A stretch of 52,398 bases of DNA from Alphaproteobacteria bacterium WMHbin7 (GTDB lineage Bacteria; Pseudomonadota; Alphaproteobacteria; Rhodospirillales; WMHbin7): assembly GCA_002753155.1 (NCBI GenBank), contig PDZW01000023.1, positions 1 to 52,398 on the forward strand, written 5' to 3'. The notes below the pieces were generated by a model. The model did not search any database. It was not told where the DNA came from and was given only the letters and a program-made list of their open reading frames with translations. Each line of letters starts with the position of its first letter. Position 1 is the first letter of the stretch. Below are positions 7,170 through 15,523 of the stretch, piece by piece. The position numbers and the translations under genes were made by a program.

Positions 7170-7967
7170 TTATTTTGGCGGGGAATTCAGCCACACAAGA
7201 TAGCCCTTGTTGCTGAGCTTGAGGATGACTTCATCCCGTTTGTGCAGTTTTTCCTTGCGGTCTCTGTTGCTGTAATGGGGGAAGAGAGCCTGCATAATGT
7301 CCATATCATGGGCGCTTTCTGCTCGAGCGTCGAGGATGCGCAGGTTTACAATTATGCTTTCACGATTAGGTTGTCCCCGCGGGGGGGCGATTGGCAAGAA
7401 TGGATTGAATTCGTCAATCTTGCCGCATTCTGATCCTGGGGCCCAGGGCGCTGTCACTCCCCACCTGTCCTGAAGTGCCGCCTTTGCCGTATCGACGCAA
7501 ACTTCCTTGTATATGCCGATATAATTTTCGCGATGTCGAAGAACGTCACTTTTCGACATGCGATTCAAAAATCCGGTGAAATCTTTTTGCACAGAGTCTG
7601 CTGGAATCAAGGGATCGGAAACGGTCTCTTCCCTGAAGCGCATTGTCGGGCGCTGAGGAAGGATTTTTTCCAGACCAAGTTCTTTCCTTATTTCCTGAGG
7701 AAGAATCCAGGAAAGATCAGTCATCTCATCTAACGGTTTCTGCCATTTCCGATATTCGGGAAGCCGTTGCAGGAACTGCCAGGCCAATGCAAACCCTGGA
7801 ATCTGGTGGATGAACTGGTAATCGCTTTTGATTTTCCATTCTGGTTTCCAAACCCAGGAGACATGGAAATTAGCAGCTTTGATGTCTTGATCCGTCATGA
7901 GGTCAAGCTCTTCAGTACTGCAAGGCAGTTCGTTCCCAGGGCAGTTTGCAAAATATACTCTTTTCAT
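7170..7967 (-). CDS. Hypothetical protein coupled to the integrase (265 aa)
   Basis: The start codon overlaps the integrase stop by four bases (ATGA), so translation is coupled to int. The product is soluble and tryptophan-rich. A segment FALAWQFLQRLPEYRKW resembles the short DUF6499/DUF2285-type motif in regulators carried by alphaproteobacterial integrative elements, but the match is only suggestive. A cysteine pair lies near residues 9-16. The gap 7041-7169 upstream of the HTH gene likely holds its promoter, and I see no further gene there. Confidence 0.6.
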   Translation of the reverse strand: MKRVYFANCPGNELPCSTEELDLMTDQDIKAANFHVSWVWKPEWKIKSDYQFIHQIPGFALAWQFLQRLPEYRKWQKPLDEMTDLSWILPQEIRKELGLEKILPQRPTMRFREETVSDPLIPADSVQKDFTGFLNRMSKSDVLRHRENYIGIYKEVCVDTAKAALQDRWGVTAPWAPGSECGKIDEFNPFLPIAPPRGQPNRESIIVNLRILDARAESAHDMDIMQALFPHYSNRDRKEKLHKRDEVILKLSNKGYLVWLNSPPK

Positions 7968-9160
7968 GGTCCAACGATCTCCCCGTCTGAAGAAACAGGA
8001 TTTCTTTTGCCGCTAATCGCTCTGCCCACCAGCTCTGACGCCCTATGTACGGGATCTTGCGCCAGGTGTGCATAGCGCGCTGTGCTTTGCATGCTTGAAT
8101 GACCCAACAACCCACCGATGATGGGCAGCGAAATGCCTGCCGAGACGGCGGCGCTGGCAAAACTGTGCCGCAAGTCATGGATTCGCAGATCGGAAAGCCC
8201 TGCATGTGTGCGGACACGGTTCCAGGGCTTTTGAAGGTTAATCAGATGCCCCCTGCCATCCTTGCCGACAATGACAAAGGGGTTCCCGGCTAAAACGGGG
8301 ATTTCCGACACAATCCTCTGTGCAGCTGAATTCAACGGAATCATTTTGGCGCCCCGACGATCCGTCTTGTGGCGCGAAAGGAGAAGACGTTGATTGCCAA
8401 GATCGACATCTTTCCATTCCAAGGTTAGTATCTCGCTTAATCGGCAGCCGGTCAGGCTGAGCAGACGGATGGCCGCCGCCTGATAGACCCCGATCACCCC
8501 CAGCTTTTCCAATTCGTCGATGCTTAAATACAGTCGGTTGAACTCATCCGGGGACAGGAAACGCTGCCTCTTTCGTTCCGTGAAGGGTTTGACCGACTCG
8601 CCGGGGTTGCCATGTTTCGGGAGAGCCCCCCATTCCTCCGCCTTATTGAACATGGCCCGCAGCAGCCCCAGCACCCTGTTGGCATTATAAGGTGTCGTGC
8701 GCAGCGACTGGTGAAGTCGCGCCACATCTTCTTGTTTGATGTCCTTGATCTTTTGCGTGCGCAGGTGAGGTAGAATAAATTTTTCCAGCAACCAGCGATG
8801 GGCGGCCAGGGTGCTTGGCTTGCACCGGCCTTCACAATGCTCGTTCATATAACGATTGGCCAGGTCGCCCAGCGTTTCTCCGATCCTGGCCTCGGCCTTG
8901 TTCTGGGCAGGGTCTTGGCCGAATCCGATTAACCCCTTGTTGCGAAGCGCCTCCTTGCGGGCTTGGTCGAGGGTGATGATGCCGACACGCCCCAGTGTGA
9001 GGCGACGGCTCATGCCGGAAGCATTCCGATATTGGAGAATGAACGCCTTAATGCCCGAAGGCTTCACGCGTACACCGAAGCCAGGAAGCAACTCGTCCCA
9101 ATAGAAGCGATCTCGATTCCCGGGGGAAAGACTGGCGATAAGGGGCTTGGTCAGCTTCAT
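7964..9160 (-). CDS. Tyrosine recombinase / P4-type integrase
   Basis: The 398-residue product begins with a DUF4102 arm-binding domain (GFGVRVKPSGIKAF), continues with a SAM-like core-binding domain, and ends with the catalytic domain showing the arginine in LTGCRLSEILTL, HDLRHSFAS, LLGHSSMQSTARY with the nucleophilic tyrosine. All expected catalytic residues are visible, so it is probably active. The MKLTKPLIASL start at 9160 matches family N-termini better than the upstream ATG at 9259. It adjoins the tRNA fragment at 9328, consistent with integration at that tRNA. Confidence 0.93.
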   Translation of the reverse strand: MKLTKPLIASLSPGNRDRFYWDELLPGFGVRVKPSGIKAFILQYRNASGMSRRLTLGRVGIITLDQARKEALRNKGLIGFGQDPAQNKAEARIGETLGDLANRYMNEHCEGRCKPSTLAAHRWLLEKFILPHLRTQKIKDIKQEDVARLHQSLRTTPYNANRVLGLLRAMFNKAEEWGALPKHGNPGESVKPFTERKRQRFLSPDEFNRLYLSIDELEKLGVIGVYQAAAIRLLSLTGCRLSEILTLEWKDVDLGNQRLLLSRHKTDRRGAKMIPLNSAAQRIVSEIPVLAGNPFVIVGKDGRGHLINLQKPWNRVRTHAGLSDLRIHDLRHSFASAAVSAGISLPIIGGLLGHSSMQSTARYAHLAQDPVHRASELVGRAISGKRNPVSSDGEIVGP

Positions 9161-9288
9161 GGCAAATCTCAAAAGTCCGGGTAAGCAGCGGGTAAGCAGG
9201 AAAGCGCTATTATCAGCATTCCTCAGCAAGCCTGGAAAAACTAGCACACTTGCTATCATATTGAAACAGGACGATAATCTATCTTACG

Positions 9289-9332
9289 CAACCCCCAGCA
9301 ACCTGGAACAAGGAAGCGACCGTCAAACTCAT
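9289..9332 (+). repeat. 44-bp att-proximal sequence, partner of 6607-6650
   Basis: The segment runs into the tRNA-fMet fragment (which begins about 9328) and is repeated perfectly on the opposite strand inside the MobC-like gene. It lies where integrase arm or core sites are expected. Confidence 0.95.
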
Positions 9333-9372
9333 AACCTGAAGGTCGTCAGTTCAAATCTGGCCCCCGCAACCA
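9328..9372 (+). tRNA. 3' half of tRNA-fMet (attachment-site remnant)
   Basis: From the anticodon loop (CTCATAA, anticodon CAT) onward the sequence is a good tRNA 3' half: anticodon 3' stem, variable loop, T-arm GTCAG-TTCAAAT-CTGGC and acceptor strand CCCCGCA ending in encoded ACCA. The CCCCGCA acceptor is typical of initiator tRNA. No 5' half exists upstream: the sequence there is island DNA. This is what site-specific integration into a tRNA leaves at the distal border. Confidence 0.88.
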
Positions 9373-9376
9373 AATA

Positions 9377-9415
9377 AAAACCCCGCCATCCCAACAGGTT
9401 GGCGGGGTTTTGCTT
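9377..9415 (+). terminator. Rho-independent terminator of the original tRNA-fMet gene
   Basis: AAAACCCCGCCA (9377-9388) pairs with TGGCGGGGTTTT (9400-9411). It directly follows the CCA end of the tRNA fragment and marks return to native chromosome. The 210 bp between it and the next gene hold no ORF I can support. Confidence 0.85.
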
Positions 9416-9621
9416 TGGTCGGGCATCGCTGTGTCATTGACCGGGTATGTGCTGAGTAAGCAAACAGCGTAATAGCGTAGCTACAATTTTTCTCCGATCA
9501 CTTGCATCGGGGACAAGACGTGGAATTGGTCTGTACAGACCTCCCTACAAATCACTAACCAAAACAGCTGAAGTAGCCTTAAATAGGCACGGGGAAAAGC
9601 AGGCTTCTGGAGAGGACGAGA

Positions 9622-12006
9622 ATGGGTGAGGAGACTATCCGACGAGCGCTTCTCGCTGTCTTCGGGCTGATTGTGTTGGTGCTGGCCGTTCTGGGTGCTG
9701 TAACCGCCACCCAGTTTAAATCCCAGACGTCTCAAATTGATAAACTGAGCCACGCAGTCGAAAAAATTACAATCAAGGGCCTTCCGCTCATTGTGGCGAT
9801 CAAAGACATCAATCTCGATATCGTGCAGGTGCAGCAGTATCTAAGCGACGTATCTGCCACGCGCGCCCAAAACGGTAGGGATGAGGGATTGCGCCAAGCA
9901 CAGAAATCGGCCGAAGCCTTCAAGCAGGACATCGATCTCGCCAAAAGCCTGGCCGAAGAAATTGGAAAGCTGGAAACGGTCGCCATGCTCAAGGAAGTGG
10001 AGGCCGCCTTCACACCCTACTACGAATTCGGACAATCGATGGCGAAGGCCTATATCGACCATGGCCCCGAAATCGGCAACAAGATGATGCCCGAATTTGA
10101 TGGCCTGGCGGAGGAGCTGAGCGAGAAGCTCAATATTGCCTCCTGGTCGGTTGGGGAACTTTCCAGCGAGACCGTCAGCGAACTTCTCGACGCCAATAAC
10201 GAGGTCGCTGCCTCAGCTCGAATTTTAGGATTGTTTCTGGCCGTGACAGCCACGGGGCTGGTTCTGGCATCAGCCATATTGATTATCTTTTTTCGAATAA
10301 ATCGAAGGGCCACGGAAGAGCTTCGTATCGCAGCGATTGCCTTTGACTCCCAGGATGGCATATTCGTCTGCAACGCCAAGAATGTCTTTCTTCGCGTCAA
10401 CAAAGCCTTTTGCGAGATTAGTGGCTATTCTGCCGAGGAGGTGATTGGCAAAACGCCGCGCCTTCTCAAGTCCTCAAGGCATGACGACGCCTTTTTCAAA
10501 GGCATGTGGGACAGCCTTCAGGAAAACGGCTCATGGGAAGGTGAAATCTGGAACCGGCGCAAAAGTGGCGAGGCCTTCCCCGCAAGACTCTGCATCTCAT
10601 CGGCAAAGGACGGTTCGGGAAAAATTACGCATTACATCGGCACGATGACCGACATTTCCCAGCGCAAGGAAGCTGAGGAAGAAATAACGCATCTTGCCTT
10701 CTACGACACGCTGACCGGCCTGCCCAACCGGCGCCTCTTTCTGGATCGCCTGAAACAGGCCACGGCGACAAGTGCCCGAACGGCCAGCCATGGGGCTTTG
10801 TTCTTTATTGATCTTGATCATTTCAAGACGCTGAACGATACGCGGGGGCACGACAAAGGCGATCTCCTGCTAAAGCAGGTGGCTCAACGCATCACGGAAA
10901 ATATCCGCGAAGGCGACAGCGTCGCCCGCCTGGGCGGTGACGAGTTTGTTGTTATGCTTGAAGACCTTAGTGGGGAAATCGAGGAGGCCGCCTCGGCCGC
11001 CGAAGCCGTTGGCGAGAAAATTCTAGCGTCACTCGGCAGGGCCTTTGACCTGGACGGCCTGGAATATCATTCCAGCTCGAGCATTGGCGTCTCTCTGTTC
11101 ATCGGCCACCAAAAGACAGTCGATGAACTGCTGAAGCAATCCGATATTGCCATGTATCAGGCAAAGAAGGATGGGCGAAACACCCTGCGCTTCTTCGATC
11201 CTTATACGCAGGCCATGGTCATGGGGCAGGCGGCCTTGGAAGCGGACCTGCGTCAGGGCGTCCTGGAGGATCAGTTCATTCTCTTTTACCAAGTCCAGGT
11301 TGGAGAACAGGGGCAGCAGACAGGAGCCGAGGTTTTGCTGCGCTGGTGTCATCCGCTTCGAGGCATGGTGCCGCCCGGTGATTTCATTCTCCTGGCGGAA
11401 GAGACGGGGCTGATCGTCCGCCTGGGATATTGGGTCTTGAAAAGAGCCTGCGAGCAGTTGGTTGCCTGGGCCGCCAATCCCAAAACGGCCCATCTGTCCC
11501 TGGCGGTCAATGTCAGCGCCCGTCAGTTTCACCATAAGGATTTTGTTGCACAGCTGGAGGCCGTGCTTGATGTCAGCGGGGCCGACCCTAGGAAGCTCAA
11601 ACTTGAACTGACCGAGAGTCTTTTGGTCACCAATGTGGATGACGTCATTGCCAAAATGTCCGCGCTTAAGGCCAGGGGCGTTAGCTTCTCGCTTGACGAT
11701 TTTGGCACGGGTTATTCCTCTCTCACCTATCTCAAGCGCTTGCCGCTGGACCAGCTGAAAATCGATCAATCCTTTGTTCGTGATGTGCTGATCGATCCCA
11801 ATGACACGGCCATCGCACGCACCATTGTTGCTTTGGGACAAAGCCTAGGTCTGACAGTCATTGCAGAGGGGGTAGAAACAATTGAACAGCGCCTGCTTCT
11901 GGCCGAGCTTGGCTGTCACTCGTACCAAGGCTACTTCTTTGGCAGGCCCGTGCCCTTGGCCGAGTTCGAACAATCGCTGGGCAAAGAGTGGGGCGACGGC
12001 AAATGA
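9622..12006 (+). CDS. Membrane PAS-GGDEF-EAL cyclic-di-GMP enzyme
   Basis: The 794-residue product has a membrane segment at about 8-28, a helical periplasmic sensor region, a second membrane segment near 200-223, a PAS domain (about 235-350), a GGDEF domain with intact GGDEF and an I-site RxxD (REGD) five residues before it, and an EAL domain. EAL hallmarks are present: EVLLRW, LDDFGTGYSSL, LKIDQSF, IAEGVET and YQGYFFGRP. Both synthesis and hydrolysis of cyclic-di-GMP are therefore possible. The stop overlaps the bacteriohemerythrin start by four bases, suggesting oxygen or iron input. The ATG is preceded by GGAGAGGACG. Confidence 0.93.
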   Translation: MGEETIRRALLAVFGLIVLVLAVLGAVTATQFKSQTSQIDKLSHAVEKITIKGLPLIVAIKDINLDIVQVQQYLSDVSATRAQNGRDEGLRQAQKSAEAFKQDIDLAKSLAEEIGKLETVAMLKEVEAAFTPYYEFGQSMAKAYIDHGPEIGNKMMPEFDGLAEELSEKLNIASWSVGELSSETVSELLDANNEVAASARILGLFLAVTATGLVLASAILIIFFRINRRATEELRIAAIAFDSQDGIFVCNAKNVFLRVNKAFCEISGYSAEEVIGKTPRLLKSSRHDDAFFKGMWDSLQENGSWEGEIWNRRKSGEAFPARLCISSAKDGSGKITHYIGTMTDISQRKEAEEEITHLAFYDTLTGLPNRRLFLDRLKQATATSARTASHGALFFIDLDHFKTLNDTRGHDKGDLLLKQVAQRITENIREGDSVARLGGDEFVVMLEDLSGEIEEAASAAEAVGEKILASLGRAFDLDGLEYHSSSSIGVSLFIGHQKTVDELLKQSDIAMYQAKKDGRNTLRFFDPYTQAMVMGQAALEADLRQGVLEDQFILFYQVQVGEQGQQTGAEVLLRWCHPLRGMVPPGDFILLAEETGLIVRLGYWVLKRACEQLVAWAANPKTAHLSLAVNVSARQFHHKDFVAQLEAVLDVSGADPRKLKLELTESLLVTNVDDVIAKMSALKARGVSFSLDDFGTGYSSLTYLKRLPLDQLKIDQSFVRDVLIDPNDTAIARTIVALGQSLGLTVIAEGVETIEQRLLLAELGCHSYQGYFFGRPVPLAEFEQSLGKEWGDGK

Positions 12007-12443
12007 AAACAGATCTGGCGAAAGTGGCGTGGACAGAGGCTTTGCGCGTCAATGTGCCCGACATCGACAGCGACCATCAAAGACTGATCCAGCTCTATAA
12101 TGCGCTTGTTGATGATATGGAGAGCAGTTATCACGCAGAGACAATCATGCATGCCCTGCATTTTCTCGTTCATTATGCGCTCAGTCACTTTGCCCGAGAG
12201 AAGGCTTTTATGGAGCGAATCGCCTATCCTCAAATCGAAGAACATTGTGCTTTGCACAGTGCCCTTGAAAAGAAAGTTCGACAGATTTTTGACCAGTTCG
12301 CCCTGGATAAAAGCCCGGAATTTGCGCAAACAATCATTGTTTTTCTTGGCGATTGGCTGATGAATCACATCATGAAGGAAGACGTGGCGGTTGGACGCTA
12401 TGCCTTCTCCGTGTACGGCCACGAGATGGGCAATAACGATTAG
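12003..12443 (+). CDS. Bacteriohemerythrin
   Basis: The 146-residue product shows the complete hemerythrin ligand set: [31 protein letters not shown] (HxxxH) and [11 protein letters not shown] (HxxxxD). Together they bind a non-haem di-iron centre that reversibly binds oxygen. The start ATG at 12003 overlaps the stop of the cyclic-di-GMP enzyme gene (ATGA), which argues for translational coupling and a shared signalling role such as delivering an oxygen signal. The gene ends convergently with ygiQ, overlapping it by four bases. Confidence 0.93.
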   Translation: MKTDLAKVAWTEALRVNVPDIDSDHQRLIQLYNALVDDMESSYHAETIMHALHFLVHYALSHFAREKAFMERIAYPQIEEHCALHSALEKKVRQIFDQFALDKSPEFAQTIIVFLGDWLMNHIMKEDVAVGRYAFSVYGHEMGNND

Positions 12444-14266
12444 CCAGGACGTCGCCCTGCTTTTCCGCCAGTTTGCGCATTGCGTCCAGGCAGCGCTGGA
12501 ACAAACTGGGCCAGCAGATCCTTGCGGCCCAGGGCGATCAGGCTTTCCTTGATCAAGGGCGCATTCTCGGGGTCGTGCCAGCGCAGATAGGCCTTGTGCA
12601 GGCGGCGCTGACGCCCGCCCTTGGGCACGAAAACGCTTTTGAGTTCGGGGGTCAGCGGATTCAAGCCGGTATGATACATCGCCGTTGCCAGTGACATGGG
12701 CGAGGGAAGAAAAGTTTGCACCTGATCGAGCTTGAGGCCGTGGCGCTTTAACCAAAGCGACAGCTTCAGCATGTCGGTATCCGTGGTGCCGGGATGTCCG
12801 GCGATGAAGTAGGGAATGAGATAGAGTTTCTGCCCGACTTTTACGGCGGCTTGGGAAAAGCGCTTTTCGAAGCGCTCATAGAGGGCTATGGACGGCTTCA
12901 TCATATGGGCCAGCACATCGGGCTCGGTATGCTCAGGGGCTACCTTGAGATAGCCCCCCACATGATGCGCCGCCAACTCGTCGACATAGTCAGGGCTGTC
13001 GAGGGCGAGATCATAGCGCAGGCCGGAAGCGATCAGGACCTTTTTGACGCCGGGATGGCTACGCGCCTTGCGGTAAAGATCAAGCAGCGGGCCGTGATCG
13101 GTGACTAGGCTCTTGCAGATTTTAGGGCTAACGCAAGACAGGCGCCGGCAGATCGTCTGGGTGCGGACATCCTTGCAGCCCAGCCGGTACATGTTGGCGG
13201 TGGGGCCGCCCAGGTCCGAGATGACGCCGGTAAAGCCCTTCATGCGCGCCTGCATCTGGCCGATCTCGCGCAGCACCGAGCCTTCGGATCGGTTCTGCAC
13301 GATGCGCCCTTCATGTTCGGTGATCGAGCAGAAGGTGCAGCCGCCGAAGCAGCCGCGCAGAATGGTGATCGAAAAGCGGATCATCTCCCAGGCCGGAATG
13401 CGCGCCTTGCCATAGATGGGATGCGGCGCCCTGGCATAGGGCAGCTCGAAAATGCGGTCCATCTCGGCGGTCGAAAGGGGCAGGGGCGGCGGGGCGACAA
13501 CTAGGTCTTTGTCGCCGTGGCGCTGCACAAGCGGCCTGGCATTCAGGGGATTACTTTCCAGATGCATGAGGCGCGAGGCCAGCGCATAGGCCTTGACGTC
13601 GCTGCGTACTTCTTCATAAGCGGGCAGGCGCAGACCTGCCTCGTCACCCACGAAATCCGAGAGATAGGCCGTGCCGCGAATACCCCGCATCAACCGGGGC
13701 GCTTCGCCGTTTTGGGCGCGTCTGGCGATCTCGACGATGGCGCGCTCGGCATTGCCATAGACCAGCAGGTCAGCCTTGGCGTCCAGCAGGATCGAGCGGC
13801 GCACCTTGTCGGACCAGTAATCGTAATGGGCAAAGCGGCGCAACGAGGCCTCGATGCCGCCCAGCACGATGGGCACATCCTTGAAGGCTTCGCGGCAACG
13901 CTGGGCATAGACATTGGCGGCACGGTCGGGCCGCTTGCCCGCAACCCCTTCCGGCGTATAGGCATCATCCGAGCGCAGGCGCTTCTCCGAGGTGTAGCGG
14001 TTGACCATGGAATCCATGTTGCCCGCCGTGACGCCAAAGAACAGATTGGGCCGCCCCAAGGCGCGAAAGTCTTCAACGCCGTTCCAATCCGGCTGGGCGA
14101 TGATGCCGACGCTGAAGCCCTCGGCTTCCAGCAAGCGCCCGATCAGGGCGCAGCCGAAGCTGGGATGATCGACATAGGCATCACCTGTCACCAGAACGAT
14201 ATCGAGAGAGGAGAGGCCAAGACGTTTCACCTCGTCCATGCTCATGGGAAGGAAGGGGGCGGGCAT
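12440..14266 (-). CDS. ygiQ: YgiQ family radical SAM protein (UPF0313)
   Basis: The 608-residue product has an N-terminal cobalamin-binding-like region and the radical SAM cluster motif CFGGCTFC (C-x3-C-x2-C) near residue 313, within the typical YgiQ context [20 protein letters not shown]. The family function is unsettled. The start codon immediately follows the stop of the upstream acetyltransferase gene (TGA then ATG), so the two form an operon. It is somewhat shorter than the E. coli protein (about 740 residues), the difference being in the C-terminal tail. Confidence 0.92.
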   Translation of the reverse strand: MPAPFLPMSMDEVKRLGLSSLDIVLVTGDAYVDHPSFGCALIGRLLEAEGFSVGIIAQPDWNGVEDFRALGRPNLFFGVTAGNMDSMVNRYTSEKRLRSDDAYTPEGVAGKRPDRAANVYAQRCREAFKDVPIVLGGIEASLRRFAHYDYWSDKVRRSILLDAKADLLVYGNAERAIVEIARRAQNGEAPRLMRGIRGTAYLSDFVGDEAGLRLPAYEEVRSDVKAYALASRLMHLESNPLNARPLVQRHGDKDLVVAPPPLPLSTAEMDRIFELPYARAPHPIYGKARIPAWEMIRFSITILRGCFGGCTFCSITEHEGRIVQNRSEGSVLREIGQMQARMKGFTGVISDLGGPTANMYRLGCKDVRTQTICRRLSCVSPKICKSLVTDHGPLLDLYRKARSHPGVKKVLIASGLRYDLALDSPDYVDELAAHHVGGYLKVAPEHTEPDVLAHMMKPSIALYERFEKRFSQAAVKVGQKLYLIPYFIAGHPGTTDTDMLKLSLWLKRHGLKLDQVQTFLPSPMSLATAMYHTGLNPLTPELKSVFVPKGGRQRRLHKAYLRWHDPENAPLIKESLIALGRKDLLAQFVPALPGRNAQTGGKAGRRPG

Positions 14267-14713
14267 TCAGAAGACTCGTCGCATCGGAGCCATGTCGGAA
14301 AGCGTAAAGCCATGGCGGGCATAAAAGCGTTGTGCGTCGCTGTTTCGGTGATCTGTCAGCAGGGTCACGCGCCCGAATCCATTCTGCTCGGCATAAGCCA
14401 GGGCATGGGCAAGAAGACGCGACCCCAGGCCAGAGCCTCGGCTTTCAGGGCGCACCACCATGTCTTCCAGCCAACAGACCGGCTCCCCAAGCGCGGTTGA
14501 AACGCTAAAGAGCAGGCAGACCATGCCTGCCACTCGATCCCCTTGGCGGGCCACGAACAGACGTCCGCTTTGGGGTGCCGATAGAATCAGCCGCAGCCCC
14601 GCCACTTGCCGGGCGTGGTTCGGCTCGAACTCGGCCTCCTGCTCGAAAAGCGAGGCCAGCAGATCGGCCATGGCTTCGATATCCCTGTGCTGCGCTTCTT
14701 CGATGATGTCCAT
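14267..14713 (-). CDS. GNAT family N-acetyltransferase
   Basis: The 148-residue product has the GNAT acetyl-CoA loop: VVRPESRGSGLGSRLLAHAL (R/Q-x-x-G-x-G/A) and a conserved C-terminal NSDAQRFYARHGF. The substrate is unknown. ATG at 14713 was chosen over an in-frame GTG at 14725 because GAGAGG lies just upstream of the ATG. It is co-transcribed with ygiQ. Confidence 0.88.
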   Translation of the reverse strand: MDIIEEAQHRDIEAMADLLASLFEQEAEFEPNHARQVAGLRLILSAPQSGRLFVARQGDRVAGMVCLLFSVSTALGEPVCWLEDMVVRPESRGSGLGSRLLAHALAYAEQNGFGRVTLLTDHRNSDAQRFYARHGFTLSDMAPMRRVF

Positions 14714-14726
14714 GGCGCCTCTCACG

Positions 14727-14759
14727 AAAAAGGCCGCACCCTATAAAGGGCGCGGCCTT
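14727..14759 (-). terminator. Rho-independent terminator downstream of trxA
   Basis: On the minus strand AAGGCCGCGCCC pairs with GGGTGCGGCCTT and is followed by a T run. It lies between trxA and the acetyltransferase gene. Confidence 0.8.
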
Positions 14760-14780
14760 GTCTTCAATCACCAAAGCAGC

Positions 14781-15095
14781 TTAAAGAGCGGAATCGACCC
14801 ATTCATACAGCTTGCTTTTGGGCAGAGCGCCAACCTTGGTGGCGGCGACCTGACCATTCTTGAAGATCATCAGGGTTGGAATGCCGCGCACACCGTACTT
14901 CGAGGGTGTCGCCGGATTCTCGTCGATATTGACCTTGGCCACGCTGATCTTGGCGGCATAGTCCTTCGAAAGCTCTTCGAGGGCTGGTGCGATCTGGCGG
15001 CAAGGGCCGCACCATTCGGCCCAAAAATCGACCAGCACGGGACCCGAGGACTTCAGCACCTCGGCATCGAAGTTGGCATCGGTAACCTGCTTCAT
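14781..15095 (-). CDS. trxA: Thioredoxin
   Basis: The 104-residue product has the redox motif WAEWCGPC with cysteines at 29 and 32, the cis-proline segment GIPTLMIF and overall length typical of thioredoxin 1. It reduces protein disulfides in the cytoplasm with thioredoxin reductase. MKQVTDANF at 15095 is chosen because the upstream extension is not thioredoxin-like. A good promoter lies at 15169-15197. Confidence 0.96.
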   Translation of the reverse strand: MKQVTDANFDAEVLKSSGPVLVDFWAEWCGPCRQIAPALEELSKDYAAKISVAKVNIDENPATPSKYGVRGIPTLMIFKNGQVAATKVGALPKSKLYEWVDSAL

Positions 15096-15168
15096 GAGAC
15101 TATCCTTGGCTTGAGTTTGGCTGTTTGCCCGTTGTGATATGGGGAGGACATGCACCCGAATCCACCCG

Positions 15169-15197
15169 AGTCTAGAAAGATGTGCGCTCAACGTCAA
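15169..15197 (-). promoter_or_regulatory. Sigma-70-type promoter for trxA
   Basis: On the minus strand TTGACG (15197-15192) and TAGACT (15174-15169) are separated by 17 bp. The spacing to the trxA start is about 75 bp. Confidence 0.6.
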
Positions 15198-15244
15198 GGC
15201 ACAGCAAGCCAAGTCCTTGATTTTTCACGTTAGGCTGAGGGTGC

Positions 15245-15272
15245 TTGACTGTGCCCGACTCCCCTCTAGGAT
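15245..15272 (+). promoter_or_regulatory. Sigma-70-type promoter for the gcv operon
   Basis: TTGACT (15245-15250) and TAGGAT (15267-15272) are separated by 16 bp and sit just ahead of the glycine riboswitch, so transcription would begin at about 15279. Confidence 0.6.
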
Positions 15273-15289
15273 GGCCCGGCCTAAACGCA

Positions 15290-15484
15290 CTTCCCCCGGG
15301 AGAGATCAGCGAGAGCTGGCGCCGAAGGAGCAACCGCCCCTGGAAACTCTCAGGCAAAAGGACCGGGAGAAGCAGGCATCTGGAAAGCAGATGGCCGTTT
15401 GCCATGCGCAAAACGGCGTCTCACCGACGAAGTAAGCCCGCTCAAGGCGGGTGAATCTTTCAGGTCGAACGGACAGAGAGGGGC
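15290..15484 (+). promoter_or_regulatory. Tandem glycine riboswitch
   Basis: Two glycine aptamers are recognisable in tandem. The first contains GGCGCCGAAGGAGCAA and AACTCTCAGGCAAAAGGACC. The second contains CACCGACGAAGTAAGCCC and GAATCTTTCAGGTCGAACGG, ending in ACAGAGAGGGG. These are the conserved cores of the gcvT RNA family. The leader ends 40 bp before the gcvT start and should switch the glycine cleavage operon on when glycine is abundant. Confidence 0.96.
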
Positions 15485-15523
15485 GCCTGAATTGGTCTCT
15501 GCCGTAACCGGAGGATTCTGTCC

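Larger units (their letters stand above)
1..9372. mobile_element. Right-hand portion of a tRNA-fMet-integrated mobilizable island
   Basis: The sequence shows a tyrosine recombinase next to a 3' half-tRNA at 9328-9372, an excisionase-like HTH gene, a MobC-like gene and an HUH relaxase, all on the minus strand. Beyond them lie cargo genes typical of defence islands (Fic, SIR2, exonuclease-like) and an IS end. This is the standard layout of an integrative mobilizable element using a tRNA 3' end as attachment site. No conjugation (type IV secretion) genes are visible, so I infer it is mobilizable rather than self-transmissible. The left border, where the restored tRNA should lie, is outside the window. 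Confidence 0.8.

Noticed and set aside
9289..9372. A complete tRNA gene at the island border
   Set aside because: Only the anticodon loop to the CCA end can be folded; upstream bases do not supply the acceptor 5' strand, D-arm or anticodon 5' stem.
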